Part shown: positions 1 to 7,593 of the stretch, in pieces | Layout: every line of letters starts with the position of its first letter | How positions within the stretch are numbered: the stretch's first letter is position 1 | Origin: an uncultured Blautia sp. | GTDB lineage: Bacteria; Bacillota; Clostridia; Lachnospirales; Lachnospiraceae | NCBI GenBank assembly: GCA_900551465.1 | Contig: URWL01000037.1 | Coordinates: forward strand, 1-10,560 | Length of the DNA stretch: 10,560 bases | Direction of reading: 5' to 3' | Program-made: the position numbers and the translations under genes | Notes under the pieces: generated by a model | What the model was told of the DNA's origin: nothing | The model's database searches: none | The model's input: only the letters and a program-made list of their open reading frames with translations

Positions 1-878
1 TTTGTACTGATAAAAGCACGCAGTGCCTTGGGATTTCCAAATGCCTTTTCAGGATAGCTTAAAAGAACAACCGCATTTTCTATGCCATTAAAGTTTCCTT
101 CATACCGGTGCACATAATACTTTCGGTTTTTGACTGTCACAAGGTCAAATCCCTCCCGTGTTGTTGCCGATAATTCAGCGGCAAGTTCACTGAGTTTCTT
201 TTTCATTCCTGATGGGTATAACAGACGGTTTGTTTTTAAAGCTCCAATGGTATGGAATCCCTTCTGTGCAAATGTGTTGATTATTTTTTCAGAAACGTAC
301 CAGCAGTCACAAAGAAAATATGACATAACCGGAGGTTCAGGCAGTTCTTTTGCAATGTTTTGTACAATATCAATTTTAGAAATGGATTTATTGTACCGTA
401 CAAAAGCATAATTCAGGACAATGCCGTTACAGGAAAGCATGACGGCAACTGCCTGGTGGCCGTAATCCTGTTTTCCCTTTAAATGGGACTGGTGGAAATA
501 CGCATCTTCAATTGGATACAGAGCCTGTGACGAAGGCTTTGTCTTTGAAGCTATGGTATCATCCACAATACAGAAAACGGTTTTCCCGGTACGCCGTGCT
601 TCTGAATAAATAATTTCAGCCACGGAGGATTTTAAAGCATCCTCAAGTAAGGAATCATCCCATTTCCCGGAATTGAGAAAATGGGCGATTGTAGTTCTGT
701 GGCAGGAACTGTTTTGTGCAAAGTCGGTGGTCTTTCCATGATAACCTGAGATAAAAATACTGATCAGGATGCTCATGAGATGGCGGATCACCCTGTTTGA
801 AAAAGATTTGCATAAATTTAATTTCTTAAACTGGTTGTATATGAATGTAGAATGATGTATAGTATTTGCGAGAGACAC
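1..878 (-). CDS. DDE transposase of an IS4/IS701-like element, C-terminus cut by window edge
   Basis: Cut-and-paste transposase, recognised by reading the minus strand: an open frame of about 292 codons runs without a stop to the left edge, so the C-terminus lies outside. Counting from the GTG at 876-878, a CIVDDT motif (D106/D107) matches the first catalytic aspartate of the IS4/IS701 DDE superfamily, and CDCWYVSEK (D191) matches the second. The third acidic residue should be off-window. Other recognisable blocks are the HRTTIAHFLNSGKWD segment near 60-74 and the KGKQDYGHQAV segment near 135-144. The start is uncertain: GTG at 878 has poorly spaced Shine-Dalgarno bases. An in-frame ATG at 918-920 is followed eight codons later by TAA at 894-896, so either translation starts at GTG or the 5' end is damaged. 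Family placement is from motif memory, not a search. It lies beyond the operon terminator and is unlikely to be part of the sugar pathway. Confidence 0.85.
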   Translation of the reverse strand, partial: MSLANTIHHSTFIYNQFKKLNLCKSFSNRVIRHLMSILISIFISGYHGKTTDFAQNSSCHRTTIAHFLNSGKWDDSLLEDALKSSVAEIIYSEARRTGKTVFCIVDDTIASKTKPSSQALYPIEDAYFHQSHLKGKQDYGHQAVAVMLSCNGIVLNYAFVRYNKSISKIDIVQNIAKELPEPPVMSYFLCDCWYVSEKIINTFAQKGFHTIGALKTNRLLYPSGMKKKLSELAAELSATTREGFDLVTVKNRKYYVHRYEGNFNGIENAVVLLSYPEKAFGNPKALRAFIST

Positions 879-949
879 CTTCTTTCGTAAATGTTACAAT
901 GTTTGTTTGGTCACTTTCATTATACAACATAATCGAATTTAAGGTGTCT
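873..949 (-). promoter_or_regulatory. Inverted repeat flanking the transposase 5' end, possible read-through blocker
   Basis: AGACACCTT at 873-881 is the exact reverse complement of AAGGTGTCT at 941-949. Four further complementary bases (TTCG/CGAA) lie just inside both arms. On the minus-strand RNA this would fold the transposase GTG start and its upstream purines into a stem. A TATAAT-like box on the minus strand at 919-924 lies between the arms, so a transcript started there would lack the outer arm and stay open. Only RNA entering from outside would form the hairpin. This resembles the known IS10/IS50 protection against impinging transcription; the role here is inferred. Confidence 0.4.
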
Positions 950-1055
950 TTCTTTTATGCAAAATCACGAACTTGCTCATTTATAGTTATAATAATATAT
1001 TTGAAATGTAAAAACCTTTTATATTAATGTACAGGTCTAAAACATGCATACAAAA
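879..1055. other. Intergenic region between transposase and operon terminator
   Basis: AT-rich spacer of about 175 bp. It contains the outer arm of the inverted repeat (941-949) and presumably the right end of the insertion element, which cannot be placed because the other terminal repeat is outside the window. The rest, about 960-1050, shows no gene, and no convincing target-site duplication can be identified from one side. Confidence 0.4.
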
Positions 1056-1083
1056 GGGGGCTATCGGGAAATAGATAGCCCCC
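1056..1083 (-). terminator. Rho-independent terminator of the sugar operon
   Basis: A perfect 10-bp stem, GGGGGCTATC (1056-1065) with GATAGCCCCC (1074-1083), encloses an 8-nt loop. It starts about 33 bp downstream of the kinase stop codon. On the minus strand the stem is followed by TTTTG, a short U tract. On the plus strand it is followed by a T-rich CTCTTTATTTTA tract, so it may also stop rightward transcription. The stem is strong; the short U tract in the operon direction is the weaker part. Confidence 0.85.
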
Positions 1084-1116
1084 CTCTTTATTTTATATAT
1101 TTCCCATAAAATCCAC

Positions 1117-2604
1117 TTATAACTTTCTGTATATTCCACGAACTCTCTCATAGATTTCGCAGAAAATTTCCTGATGTTCTCGATAATACTTTACATGCTC
1201 CTGAATTGGTTCCGTTACTTCTGAACGAATGCTTACCATTTCCTTACAGGCTTCTGAAACTGATACATACATTCCTGTTCCAACTGCCGCCAAAATGGCT
1301 GCACCAAGACAGGCTTCCTCATCTACTTCTGTTGTATACACTGGCATATCCAGCATATCTGCCTGTATCTGTTTCCACGTATTTCCTCTGGCACCCCCGC
1401 CAGAAGAAATCAGACGCTCCTGGTAAATGTCCTTCTGATCAAAAATTTCTTTACATATACGAAGATTATATACTACACCTTCCATTACAGCCCGTACTAT
1501 TGCAGCCTGATCATGAATTAAGCCAAGTCCAAAAAACACACCTCGCGCCCTAGGATCATTCCAAGGAGTTCTCTCTCCCGCTAAATATGGCAGAAAAAAT
1601 ATTCCATTACAGCCCGGAACAACTTTACCAGCTTCCTCATCCAAGGTTTCAAAGGAACAGCTTGTTTTCAAAATCTTATTTCTCAGCCAGCTTAATGTAT
1701 TTCCTCCATTCATTGCTCCGCCTTGAAAAATATACATATCTGGAACACCATGACACCAAAGCTGACAACGCATTTCCTCATCCATTACCGACACATTCGT
1801 CACAGCTGCAATCTGTGAAGAAGTACCGATATTACATGAAATAATCCCTTCTCCTGTCACTCCATTTCCTATCAGCTGTGCCGCACAATCTCCTGTTCCA
1901 GCAACTACAGTTGTCCCCACCTTCAATCCACTTTCCTCTGCCGCCTTCTTAGAAACAAAGCCTGCATCTTCATGAGATTTCAGTATTGGGGGCCAGATAT
2001 CCGTTTTCAAATCCAGACGATGAAGCAGCTCTTTGCACCATTGTCTGTTTTTCATATCAAAAGCAAGCGTTGCACTAGCATCGCAGAAATCAGAAGCCAC
2101 TTCGCCTGTCAATCGAAAACGAATATAATCCTTTGGCGAAAAAACAGTATATATTTTTTCGTATTCTTTAGGACGGTTGCGCTTCAACCATAAAAGAGAG
2201 CAGATTAACATTCCTGTTCCCGGACAGTTCAAAAGCTCTTCCCGAATCAAATTTCCTGCTTTTTCATAAATCTCCTCTTTTTCCAGAACAGATCTCTGAT
2301 CCAAATGGATTATACTGTCACAAACAGGATTTCCATCTCGATCTATCGCCACAAGCCCGTGCATTTGCCCAGAAAAACCAATTCCTTGAATTTCCTCTGC
2401 ATTAATTCCGCCTCTTTCCAATGCCTGTTGTACAGCTATTTTCGTACATTTCCACCACTCCCGCGGATCTTGTTCTGCATAACCAGGCTGAGATGTTTTC
2501 ACCTCATATCCAGCTTGTCCAAGGCCTCTTATTTTTCCCTTTTCATCTGTAATCAGAGCCTTCACACTAGAAGTCCCTAAATCGATTCCCATCAGGTATG
2601 ACAT
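1117..2604 (-). CDS. FGGY-family carbohydrate kinase, XylB-like
   Basis: Cytoplasmic ATP-dependent sugar kinase, 495 aa, normal for the FGGY family. The N-terminal phosphate-binding motif DLGTSS is at 8-13. SGQMHG at 78-83 is typical of xylulokinases. GTGDCAAQ at 236-243 contains the likely catalytic base D239. LPYLAGERTPWND at 338-350 and the C-terminal SSGGGARGNTW at 400-410 are the XylB-type and ATP-binding segments. The ATG at 2604 is preceded by AGAGG with 5-nt spacing. It is the last gene of the operon, 41 bp after the transketolase C-terminal subunit and just before the terminator. D-xylulose is the default substrate by family. FGGY kinases also act on ribulose, fuculose, erythritol and apulose, and the split transketolase next door makes a non-xylulose ketose possible. 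Family certain, substrate not. Confidence 0.93.
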   Translation of the reverse strand: MSYLMGIDLGTSSVKALITDEKGKIRGLGQAGYEVKTSQPGYAEQDPREWWKCTKIAVQQALERGGINAEEIQGIGFSGQMHGLVAIDRDGNPVCDSIIHLDQRSVLEKEEIYEKAGNLIREELLNCPGTGMLICSLLWLKRNRPKEYEKIYTVFSPKDYIRFRLTGEVASDFCDASATLAFDMKNRQWCKELLHRLDLKTDIWPPILKSHEDAGFVSKKAAEESGLKVGTTVVAGTGDCAAQLIGNGVTGEGIISCNIGTSSQIAAVTNVSVMDEEMRCQLWCHGVPDMYIFQGGAMNGGNTLSWLRNKILKTSCSFETLDEEAGKVVPGCNGIFFLPYLAGERTPWNDPRARGVFFGLGLIHDQAAIVRAVMEGVVYNLRICKEIFDQKDIYQERLISSGGGARGNTWKQIQADMLDMPVYTTEVDEEACLGAAILAAVGTGMYVSVSEACKEMVSIRSEVTEPIQEHVKYYREHQEIFCEIYERVRGIYRKL

Positions 2605-2645
2605 AATTTCCTCTTTTCAAATATAATTCACCATTTAACTGTCTG

Positions 2646-3596
2646 TCATTTGCTGTGTTCTTTATTATACTTTTTTCTTAAAACTGTTCGAACAGCTTCC
2701 ATAATATGTTCTCTGGAAATACCAAATTTATGTGAAAGAAAATCACGACTTCCTACTTCACCAAAACAATCCGGAACTCCCACTCTTACAAACGGTACTG
2801 ACATATTTTCTGCCAAAACTTCAGCCACTGCAGATCCCAATCCACCTATTTTATTATGATTTTCTGCTGCTACAATAGCACCTGTTTCTTCAGCACACGC
2901 TAAAATTAATTTATTGTCCAGTGGCTTAATTGTAAACATATCCACAACCCGAACACTAATTTTTTCTTTTTTTAGTTCCTCAGCCACACAAATTGCCTCA
3001 TATACTTCAATTCCTGATGCAATTATGGTCACATCGCTTCCATCGTGTACTACAACACCTTTTCCAATTTGGAATTTCTGACCTTCTTCATAATATGATT
3101 CCACCTGTTTTCGCGGAAAACGAAGATATACCATACCATACGTTTCTGCAATCTTATGTAGCAGACTGCGAAGCAATGTAGGTTCTGCCACATCCAAAAT
3201 CGTCATTTCCGGAAAAGAACGATAAATTCCAACGTCCTCAAAAGGCATATGCGTTCCCCCATTAGCCTCTGCCGTAATTCCTGGATCAGATCCTATAATT
3301 TTCAGGTTCGCATGATTATAACAGCCTGATAAAAATGCCTGATCGGCACATCTTCTTGATGCAAAAGTACCAAAACTATGTACAAATGGGATTTTTCCCT
3401 TTACTGACATTCCTGCTCCTACACCAACCATATTGGCTTCCATAATTCCCACATCAAATGCCTGATTTGGATATTTCTGAAACAGAGAAGAAGTCCCAAT
3501 TGCTCCTGCAAGATCCGCCTCCAGATAAACCACATCTGGGTTTTCAACCATCAATTCTTCCAGAGTTTCTGCAAACACCTTTCTCAATTCAGCCAT
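2646..3596 (-). CDS. Transketolase, C-terminal (pyrimidine-binding) subunit
   Basis: Second half of a split transketolase, 316 aa, carrying the pyrimidine-binding and C-terminal domains. FDVGIMEANMVGVGAGMS at about 47-64 holds the invariant glutamate (E53) that activates the thiamine pyrophosphate aminopyrimidine. FVHSFGTFASRRCADQ (71-86) and the VDMFTIKPLD segment (218-227) are typical of this subunit. Start choice: ATG at 3596 has GGGGG six bases upstream. The ATG at 3602 has the same G run directly adjacent, and a still earlier ATG at 3629 would overlap the previous gene. It begins 13 bp after the N-terminal subunit's stop, consistent with translation as a pair. Length is normal for the split form (about 310 aa). 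Acceptor and donor sugars are not visible from sequence: pentose phosphate exchange is the default, and a dedicated ketose phosphate is possible. Confidence 0.93.
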   Translation of the reverse strand: MAELRKVFAETLEELMVENPDVVYLEADLAGAIGTSSLFQKYPNQAFDVGIMEANMVGVGAGMSVKGKIPFVHSFGTFASRRCADQAFLSGCYNHANLKIIGSDPGITAEANGGTHMPFEDVGIYRSFPEMTILDVAEPTLLRSLLHKIAETYGMVYLRFPRKQVESYYEEGQKFQIGKGVVVHDGSDVTIIASGIEVYEAICVAEELKKEKISVRVVDMFTIKPLDNKLILACAEETGAIVAAENHNKIGGLGSAVAEVLAENMSVPFVRVGVPDCFGEVGSRDFLSHKFGISREHIMEAVRTVLRKKYNKEHSK

Positions 3597-3609
3597 TTTC
3601 ATCCCCCTT

Positions 3610-4443
3610 TCATCCTTCTTTCTGAGCATCCAGTTCTCGGTAGAATTCCGGAAGGCTGTCTTTCTTTACTGCCGTGGAATGACAATTTTTCATAGAAGCA
3701 TAAAACTTCACTCCAGCACCTTTCACTGTATGAAGTACAAGAATCACAGGTTTTTTCTGCTCTTGTTTTGCCTGTTCTAGTGCAAAAAAGATTTCTTCCG
3801 TATCATTTCCATTCTCTACAGAAATAACTTTAAACCCAAAAGATTTAAATTTATCCTCTATACATCCAAGACAACATATCTCGTCGGTTGTTCCATCCAG
3901 CTGTTTTCCATTGGCATCAACCAACGTAATCATATGGTTAAGCCTTTGATGTGCAGCAAACAGCATTGCTTCCCATACCTGCCCTTCGTTCAACTCTCCG
4001 TCTCCCAAAATTAGATATGTATAATTTTCTCTTCCTGCCAGCTTATCTGCAAATGCAGCCCCTGCCGCAAGAGAAGCGCCCTGTCCAAGAGATCCGGTAG
4101 TCATGTCTACTCCTGGTGTTTTACTTCTATCTGTATGGCTCGGAAGAATAGTATCATTTTGATTTAATGTATCCAAAATATTTTCATCAAAGTATCCTTT
4201 TGCTGCAAGTGCTGCATACACGGCCGGACCACAATGGCCTTTCGAAAGCACCAGATAATCCCTATCTGATTTTCCAGGATCTGCGGGATCAATATTCATT
4301 ACACTGCCATAAAGAACTGCCAGCGCATCTGCAATTGATAAGGAACCTCCCACATGTCCCGTTCCCTTTGATGCAATCGCACGAAGGATATTCTTCCGAA
4401 TCTGTACTGCAAGGGCTTTTATTTCTCTATCATTATACTTCAT
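3610..4443 (-). CDS. Transketolase, N-terminal (TPP pyrophosphate-binding) subunit
   Basis: First half of a split transketolase, 277 aa. The TPP/Mg-binding motif begins at GDGELNEGQVWEA (147-159) and ends near DANGK (176-180). Conserved histidines appear as GTGHVGG (H30) and SKGHCGP (H70), and TTGSLGQGAS (115-124) is the usual loop. The chosen ATG at 4443 overlaps the upstream dehydrogenase stop by 11 bp and has AAGGTG six bases upstream. An in-frame ATG at 4488 lies deeper inside that gene and is less likely. The overlap implies translational coupling to the GldA-like gene. It should assemble with the downstream subunit into an active enzyme transferring a two-carbon ketol group in the cytoplasm. 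Split transketolases are common in Firmicutes catabolic clusters, separate from the housekeeping full-length enzyme. Confidence 0.93.
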   Translation of the reverse strand: MKYNDREIKALAVQIRKNILRAIASKGTGHVGGSLSIADALAVLYGSVMNIDPADPGKSDRDYLVLSKGHCGPAVYAALAAKGYFDENILDTLNQNDTILPSHTDRSKTPGVDMTTGSLGQGASLAAGAAFADKLAGRENYTYLILGDGELNEGQVWEAMLFAAHQRLNHMITLVDANGKQLDGTTDEICCLGCIEDKFKSFGFKVISVENGNDTEEIFFALEQAKQEQKKPVILVLHTVKGAGVKFYASMKNCHSTAVKKDSLPEFYRELDAQKEG

Positions 4444-5584
4444 GCATTTCACCTTCTTTTCTCCAGTTATCACGGAATTTTCTTCCATAGATATCTGCAG
4501 TTTTTATAGCTGAAAAAACGACGTCCTCATTTACGAAAAATGGCATATTCCCCCAGTTACTGTGCATGGATGCCTCAGCAATCTTTCTGATATTTTCATC
4601 AGTATTATTCACATGAAGATCTTCCAGACATACCGGCAATCCCACACTCATACAGAAAGCAAGTACTTCCTTCAGATATTTTTCATCTGCGCACTCTGCA
4701 ATCAGTTGAACGATACAACCAAATGCAACTTTTTCTCCATGCATAGTCTTATCACTGTTTTCTACTGCAGTCAGACCATCATTCACAGAATGTGCACCAG
4801 ATGTCGCATTATTCTCAAATCCAAGACCACTAAGAAGAATATTCGTTTCAATAATATTCTCTAATGCCTCTGTTACTACATGATTTTCACATGCAATTTT
4901 AGCTAAAACACCATATTTCATAAGTGATGCATAACATTCTCGTGCAATTGCTTTACCTGCCAGAGTCTGTCTGGTTCCTCCACTCTTATGATAAACCAAA
5001 TTCGGAGTATCTGATTTTGCTGTTGATTCTGCCTCTATCAATGTAGCCAGAGCATCCCCCATTCCCGAAATAAGAAAACGTACTGGGGCATCCGCAATAA
5101 TCCTGCTGTCTACGATTAAGACACTTGGGCTATGATCATAAAAGAATTCTCCCTCGTGAGAACCATCTTCTCTATAAATAACGGAAAGGGAACTTGTTGG
5201 TGCATCTGTCGCAGCAATAGTCGGTACTACAAAAAAAGGAAGTCCCAGTTTTGTTCCTACAGCTTTTGCAACATCTATTGTTTTACCTCCTCCAATACCA
5301 ATCACAAGATCCGGTTTCCATTCTCTAAGTTCTTCAGCCCGTATATCAATCAATTCTCTGGTAACCTCTGATTCAAAAGGAATCACTCGAAGTTCACAAT
5401 CACTGTCTTTATAAATTATACGGAGTCTTTCTGAAAATTCTTCATATAAAAAACCATCAATAAATGCTGCAATATGTTTCCCAAACTTATCCGTATAAAA
5501 CTTTATATTATTAAATTCTCCTGGTCCTTGTACATATCGCTCCGGGGAACACCAGCCTCTAGTAAATCTTCTCTTAATCTCCAT
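4433..5584 (-). CDS. Metal-dependent alcohol dehydrogenase, glycerol dehydrogenase (GldA)-like
   Basis: NAD-dependent polyol/ketose oxidoreductase of the glycerol dehydrogenase branch of the iron/zinc (group III) alcohol dehydrogenases, 383 aa. GIGGGKTIDVAK (96-107) is the NAD-binding glycine segment. The three metal ligands of GldA are all present: D177 in SGMGDALA, H265 in GAHSVND, and H282 in MHGEKVAFG. The N-terminal RYVQGPGE (16-23) is also typical. The family interconverts glycerol and dihydroxyacetone, and members also act on other 1,2-diols, hydroxyacetone and short aldehydes. The ATG at 5584 follows AAGGAGGAG, which overlaps the stop codon of the upstream zinc dehydrogenase (13-bp gap). 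Its 3' end overlaps the transketolase gene. In context it may dispose of, or supply, dihydroxyacetone or a short aldehyde, or oxidise the imported polyol. Fold and metal site are clear; the substrate is inferred. Confidence 0.9.
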   Translation of the reverse strand: MEIKRRFTRGWCSPERYVQGPGEFNNIKFYTDKFGKHIAAFIDGFLYEEFSERLRIIYKDSDCELRVIPFESEVTRELIDIRAEELREWKPDLVIGIGGGKTIDVAKAVGTKLGLPFFVVPTIAATDAPTSSLSVIYREDGSHEGEFFYDHSPSVLIVDSRIIADAPVRFLISGMGDALATLIEAESTAKSDTPNLVYHKSGGTRQTLAGKAIARECYASLMKYGVLAKIACENHVVTEALENIIETNILLSGLGFENNATSGAHSVNDGLTAVENSDKTMHGEKVAFGCIVQLIAECADEKYLKEVLAFCMSVGLPVCLEDLHVNNTDENIRKIAEASMHSNWGNMPFFVNEDVVFSAIKTADIYGRKFRDNWRKEGEMHEV

Positions 5585-5597
5585 ATCTTTCTCCTCC

Positions 5598-6620
5598 TTA
5601 GAAGCACTGAATCAAGACTTTTCCATCCTTTGCATATTCTTTTGTTTCGAATACATGTTGAATATCATCTAATTTTTCTACTTTTGTGATGATTTCTTCT
5701 GTTTTTACAATTCCCGCAGCCAGAAGACGTACTGCTCTTTCGAAAGTATCTGGATTAACAAAAGATCCTTTGATTGTCAATTCTTTTTTGAATACTTCAA
5801 ATGGTTTCAATTTCATAACATCATCTGGACCAGTTAATCCAAAAAGCATAACTGTCGCCCCTTTTCCAGCATATCTGACAGAATATTCAGCAGTTGATGT
5901 CAGACCTGCACAGTCAATCACTTTATCAATATTCGGGATTTTATTTTCCTTAATAACTGCTTCCAAGTCATCCATTAACGGATTGACAGCAATATCTGCA
6001 CCCAAAAGTTTTGCTTTTTCACGACGTTTTTCATTCGGTTCTACGGCAATAACAGACGCAGCACCTGCGGAACGCGCCAATTGAACCATAATCAAACCAA
6101 TATTTCCAGTTCCAACAATCATCACGTTATCTCCAAGTTTAATATCTGTCATATCAAACCCGTGAAGACAACAAGAAATTGGTTCAATCATTGCTGCTGC
6201 CATATCGCTTACATGATCAGGTATCATGCAGACAGTTTCTTCCGGAACCGTAATATACTCTGCAAATGCCCCATCCAGAGCTGTTCCAAGACCTTTCATA
6301 TCTGGACAAAGATGTTTTTTTCCATTCATACAGAAATAACATGCTCCACAATAAGTATTAGGATCAACGCTGACCCTATCGCCCACCTTCAGCCTTTTCA
6401 CCTGTCCTCCTGTTTTCACTATCTCTCCAGAAAATTCGTGTCCCAACGTAACAGGAGGGTTCACCTCTGCCGAGCCTTTTTCTCCATGGAAAATATGTAC
6501 ATCTGTTCCACAAATTCCACAGTATTTAATTTTAATCAGAACATCCTTAGGACCAGGTTCCCTTACCGGAACCTCTTCAATGATCATTTTTCCTTTTTCA
6601 TAAAATCTTGCTGCCTTCAT
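5598..6620 (-). CDS. Zinc-dependent medium-chain dehydrogenase, sorbitol/polyol dehydrogenase-like
   Basis: Cytoplasmic NAD(P)-dependent alcohol dehydrogenase of the medium-chain family, 340 aa, the usual length. Catalytic zinc residues are visible: C37 in CGICGTD, H61-E62 in GHEFSGE, and E146 in MIEPISC. Four cysteines (C91, C94, C97, C105) form the structural zinc loop. The Rossmann motif GTGNIG is at 170-175. The acidic residue in AVEPNEKRR (E194) at the end of the next strand favours NAD over NADP. The ATG at 6620 is preceded by AGGAGG with 7-nt spacing; an in-frame ATG at 6650 would overlap the permease gene and lacks such a site. It sits 19 bp after the permease. Most relatives oxidise a secondary hydroxyl of sorbitol, xylitol, arabinitol, threonine or 2,3-butanediol. 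With a sugar importer and kinase here, a polyol-to-ketose reaction is the best inference. Confidence 0.9.
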   Translation of the reverse strand: MKAARFYEKGKMIIEEVPVREPGPKDVLIKIKYCGICGTDVHIFHGEKGSAEVNPPVTLGHEFSGEIVKTGGQVKRLKVGDRVSVDPNTYCGACYFCMNGKKHLCPDMKGLGTALDGAFAEYITVPEETVCMIPDHVSDMAAAMIEPISCCLHGFDMTDIKLGDNVMIVGTGNIGLIMVQLARSAGAASVIAVEPNEKRREKAKLLGADIAVNPLMDDLEAVIKENKIPNIDKVIDCAGLTSTAEYSVRYAGKGATVMLFGLTGPDDVMKLKPFEVFKKELTIKGSFVNPDTFERAVRLLAAGIVKTEEIITKVEKLDDIQHVFETKEYAKDGKVLIQCF

Positions 6621-6639
6621 GATAATTCCTCCTGTTGTA

Positions 6640-7590
6640 CTAATTTTCACTCTTGTCTGTTACTACCTGAAGAAGAACTGCAATAATGATAATAAATCCC
6701 TTGATGATTCTCTGTGGATACGCAGGAACCGATAAAAGATTCATAATATTTCCAATCAATGCTAATGTCAATGCACCAATTACCGTTTTTGTTATAGAAC
6801 CTTTACCTCCCGCAAGACTCGCACCACCGATAACGCATGCTGCAATGGCATCCAGTTCCTGACCCTCTCCAATTGTAGAATTTCCCACATTGGATCTCGC
6901 TGCAACAAATACACCTGCTAGTGTTGCTAACACAGAACTTATTACATATACAGACAGTATATATCTCTTGACACGAATACCAGAAAGCTTCACTGCCTCA
7001 GTATTACTTCCAACGGCTACTACAATTCTTCCATACGCAGTATATTTTTCTACAATGATAAATACAATGATAACTGCAATAGTAATCCATATAATTGGAT
7101 ATCCAAAATTTTTCGAGGTCAAAGAATTCAATGTTCCATTTTTCAAACTTACTGGTGTTGCATTTGTAATTGTATACGCAATTCCTCTAGCTATAGTCAT
7201 TACTGCAAGAGAGGCTACAAATCCTTGAAAATTCAGATATGCTACAAGAATTCCCGTAAAAATTCCTAGTATCAATCCACAGAGCACTGCAATCAATATA
7301 GACAATCCCCACGGAATGCCTGCATCCCGCATCATAACTGCAACAAGTGAAGACCCTACTGCCATAACAGAGCCTACAGAAAGATCAATACCCCCTGTAA
7401 GAATTACCATCAGCATTCCAATTGCTACAAGAATAGGTCCTGCCTGCTGCAAAAGGATATTTCTCAGATTCAGATATGAGAAAAATTTATCTGACATCAG
7501 ACAACAAATTAAAAATAATGCCAAAAATATAATGTACGTATTATTGTCCAGAAGAAAACGTACTGTCCTGTCCTGTTTTCTTTTTTTCAT
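6640..7590 (-). CDS. CUT2/ribose-type sugar ABC transporter permease (RbsC-like)
   Basis: Integral membrane permease of the BPD_transp_2 family, 316 aa, normal for RbsC-type proteins. Hydrophobic segments occur throughout, for example about 17-33, 51-66, 96-117, 165-180, 211-231, 268-284 and 296-310. Two family signatures are present: LTGGIDLSVGS (64-74), and the ATPase-contacting cytoplasmic loop ELDAIAACVIGGASLAGGKG (245-264). CUT2 systems use one permease gene, presumed to act as a homodimer, which fits a single gene here. The ATG at 7590 is only 3 bp after the ATPase stop. Its AGGAGG lies inside the last codons of the ATPase gene, so the two are probably translationally coupled. Imported substrate class: monosaccharides or polyols; exact ligand unknown. 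Confidence 0.95.
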   Translation of the reverse strand: MKKRKQDRTVRFLLDNNTYIIFLALFLICCLMSDKFFSYLNLRNILLQQAGPILVAIGMLMVILTGGIDLSVGSVMAVGSSLVAVMMRDAGIPWGLSILIAVLCGLILGIFTGILVAYLNFQGFVASLAVMTIARGIAYTITNATPVSLKNGTLNSLTSKNFGYPIIWITIAVIIVFIIVEKYTAYGRIVVAVGSNTEAVKLSGIRVKRYILSVYVISSVLATLAGVFVAARSNVGNSTIGEGQELDAIAACVIGGASLAGGKGSITKTVIGALTLALIGNIMNLLSVPAYPQRIIKGFIIIIAVLLQVVTDKSEN

Positions 7591-7593
7591 CTT

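Noticed and set aside
130..411. Plus-strand open frame of 93 codons
   Set aside because: Lies opposite the transposase, whose minus-strand frame carries DDE motifs; treated as a shadow.
2646..4443. Transketolase pair as 1-deoxyxylulose-5-phosphate synthase or as the sulfoquinovose sulfo-transketolase pathway
   Set aside because: DXS is a single fused protein of different motif spacing. The sulfo-transketolase clusters use a sulfosugar isomerase and no FGGY kinase, whereas this operon has a kinase and no isomerase.
6081..6686. Plus-strand open frame of 201 codons
   Set aside because: Antisense to the zinc dehydrogenase, His/Cys/Asn-rich shadow composition, no recognisable domain.
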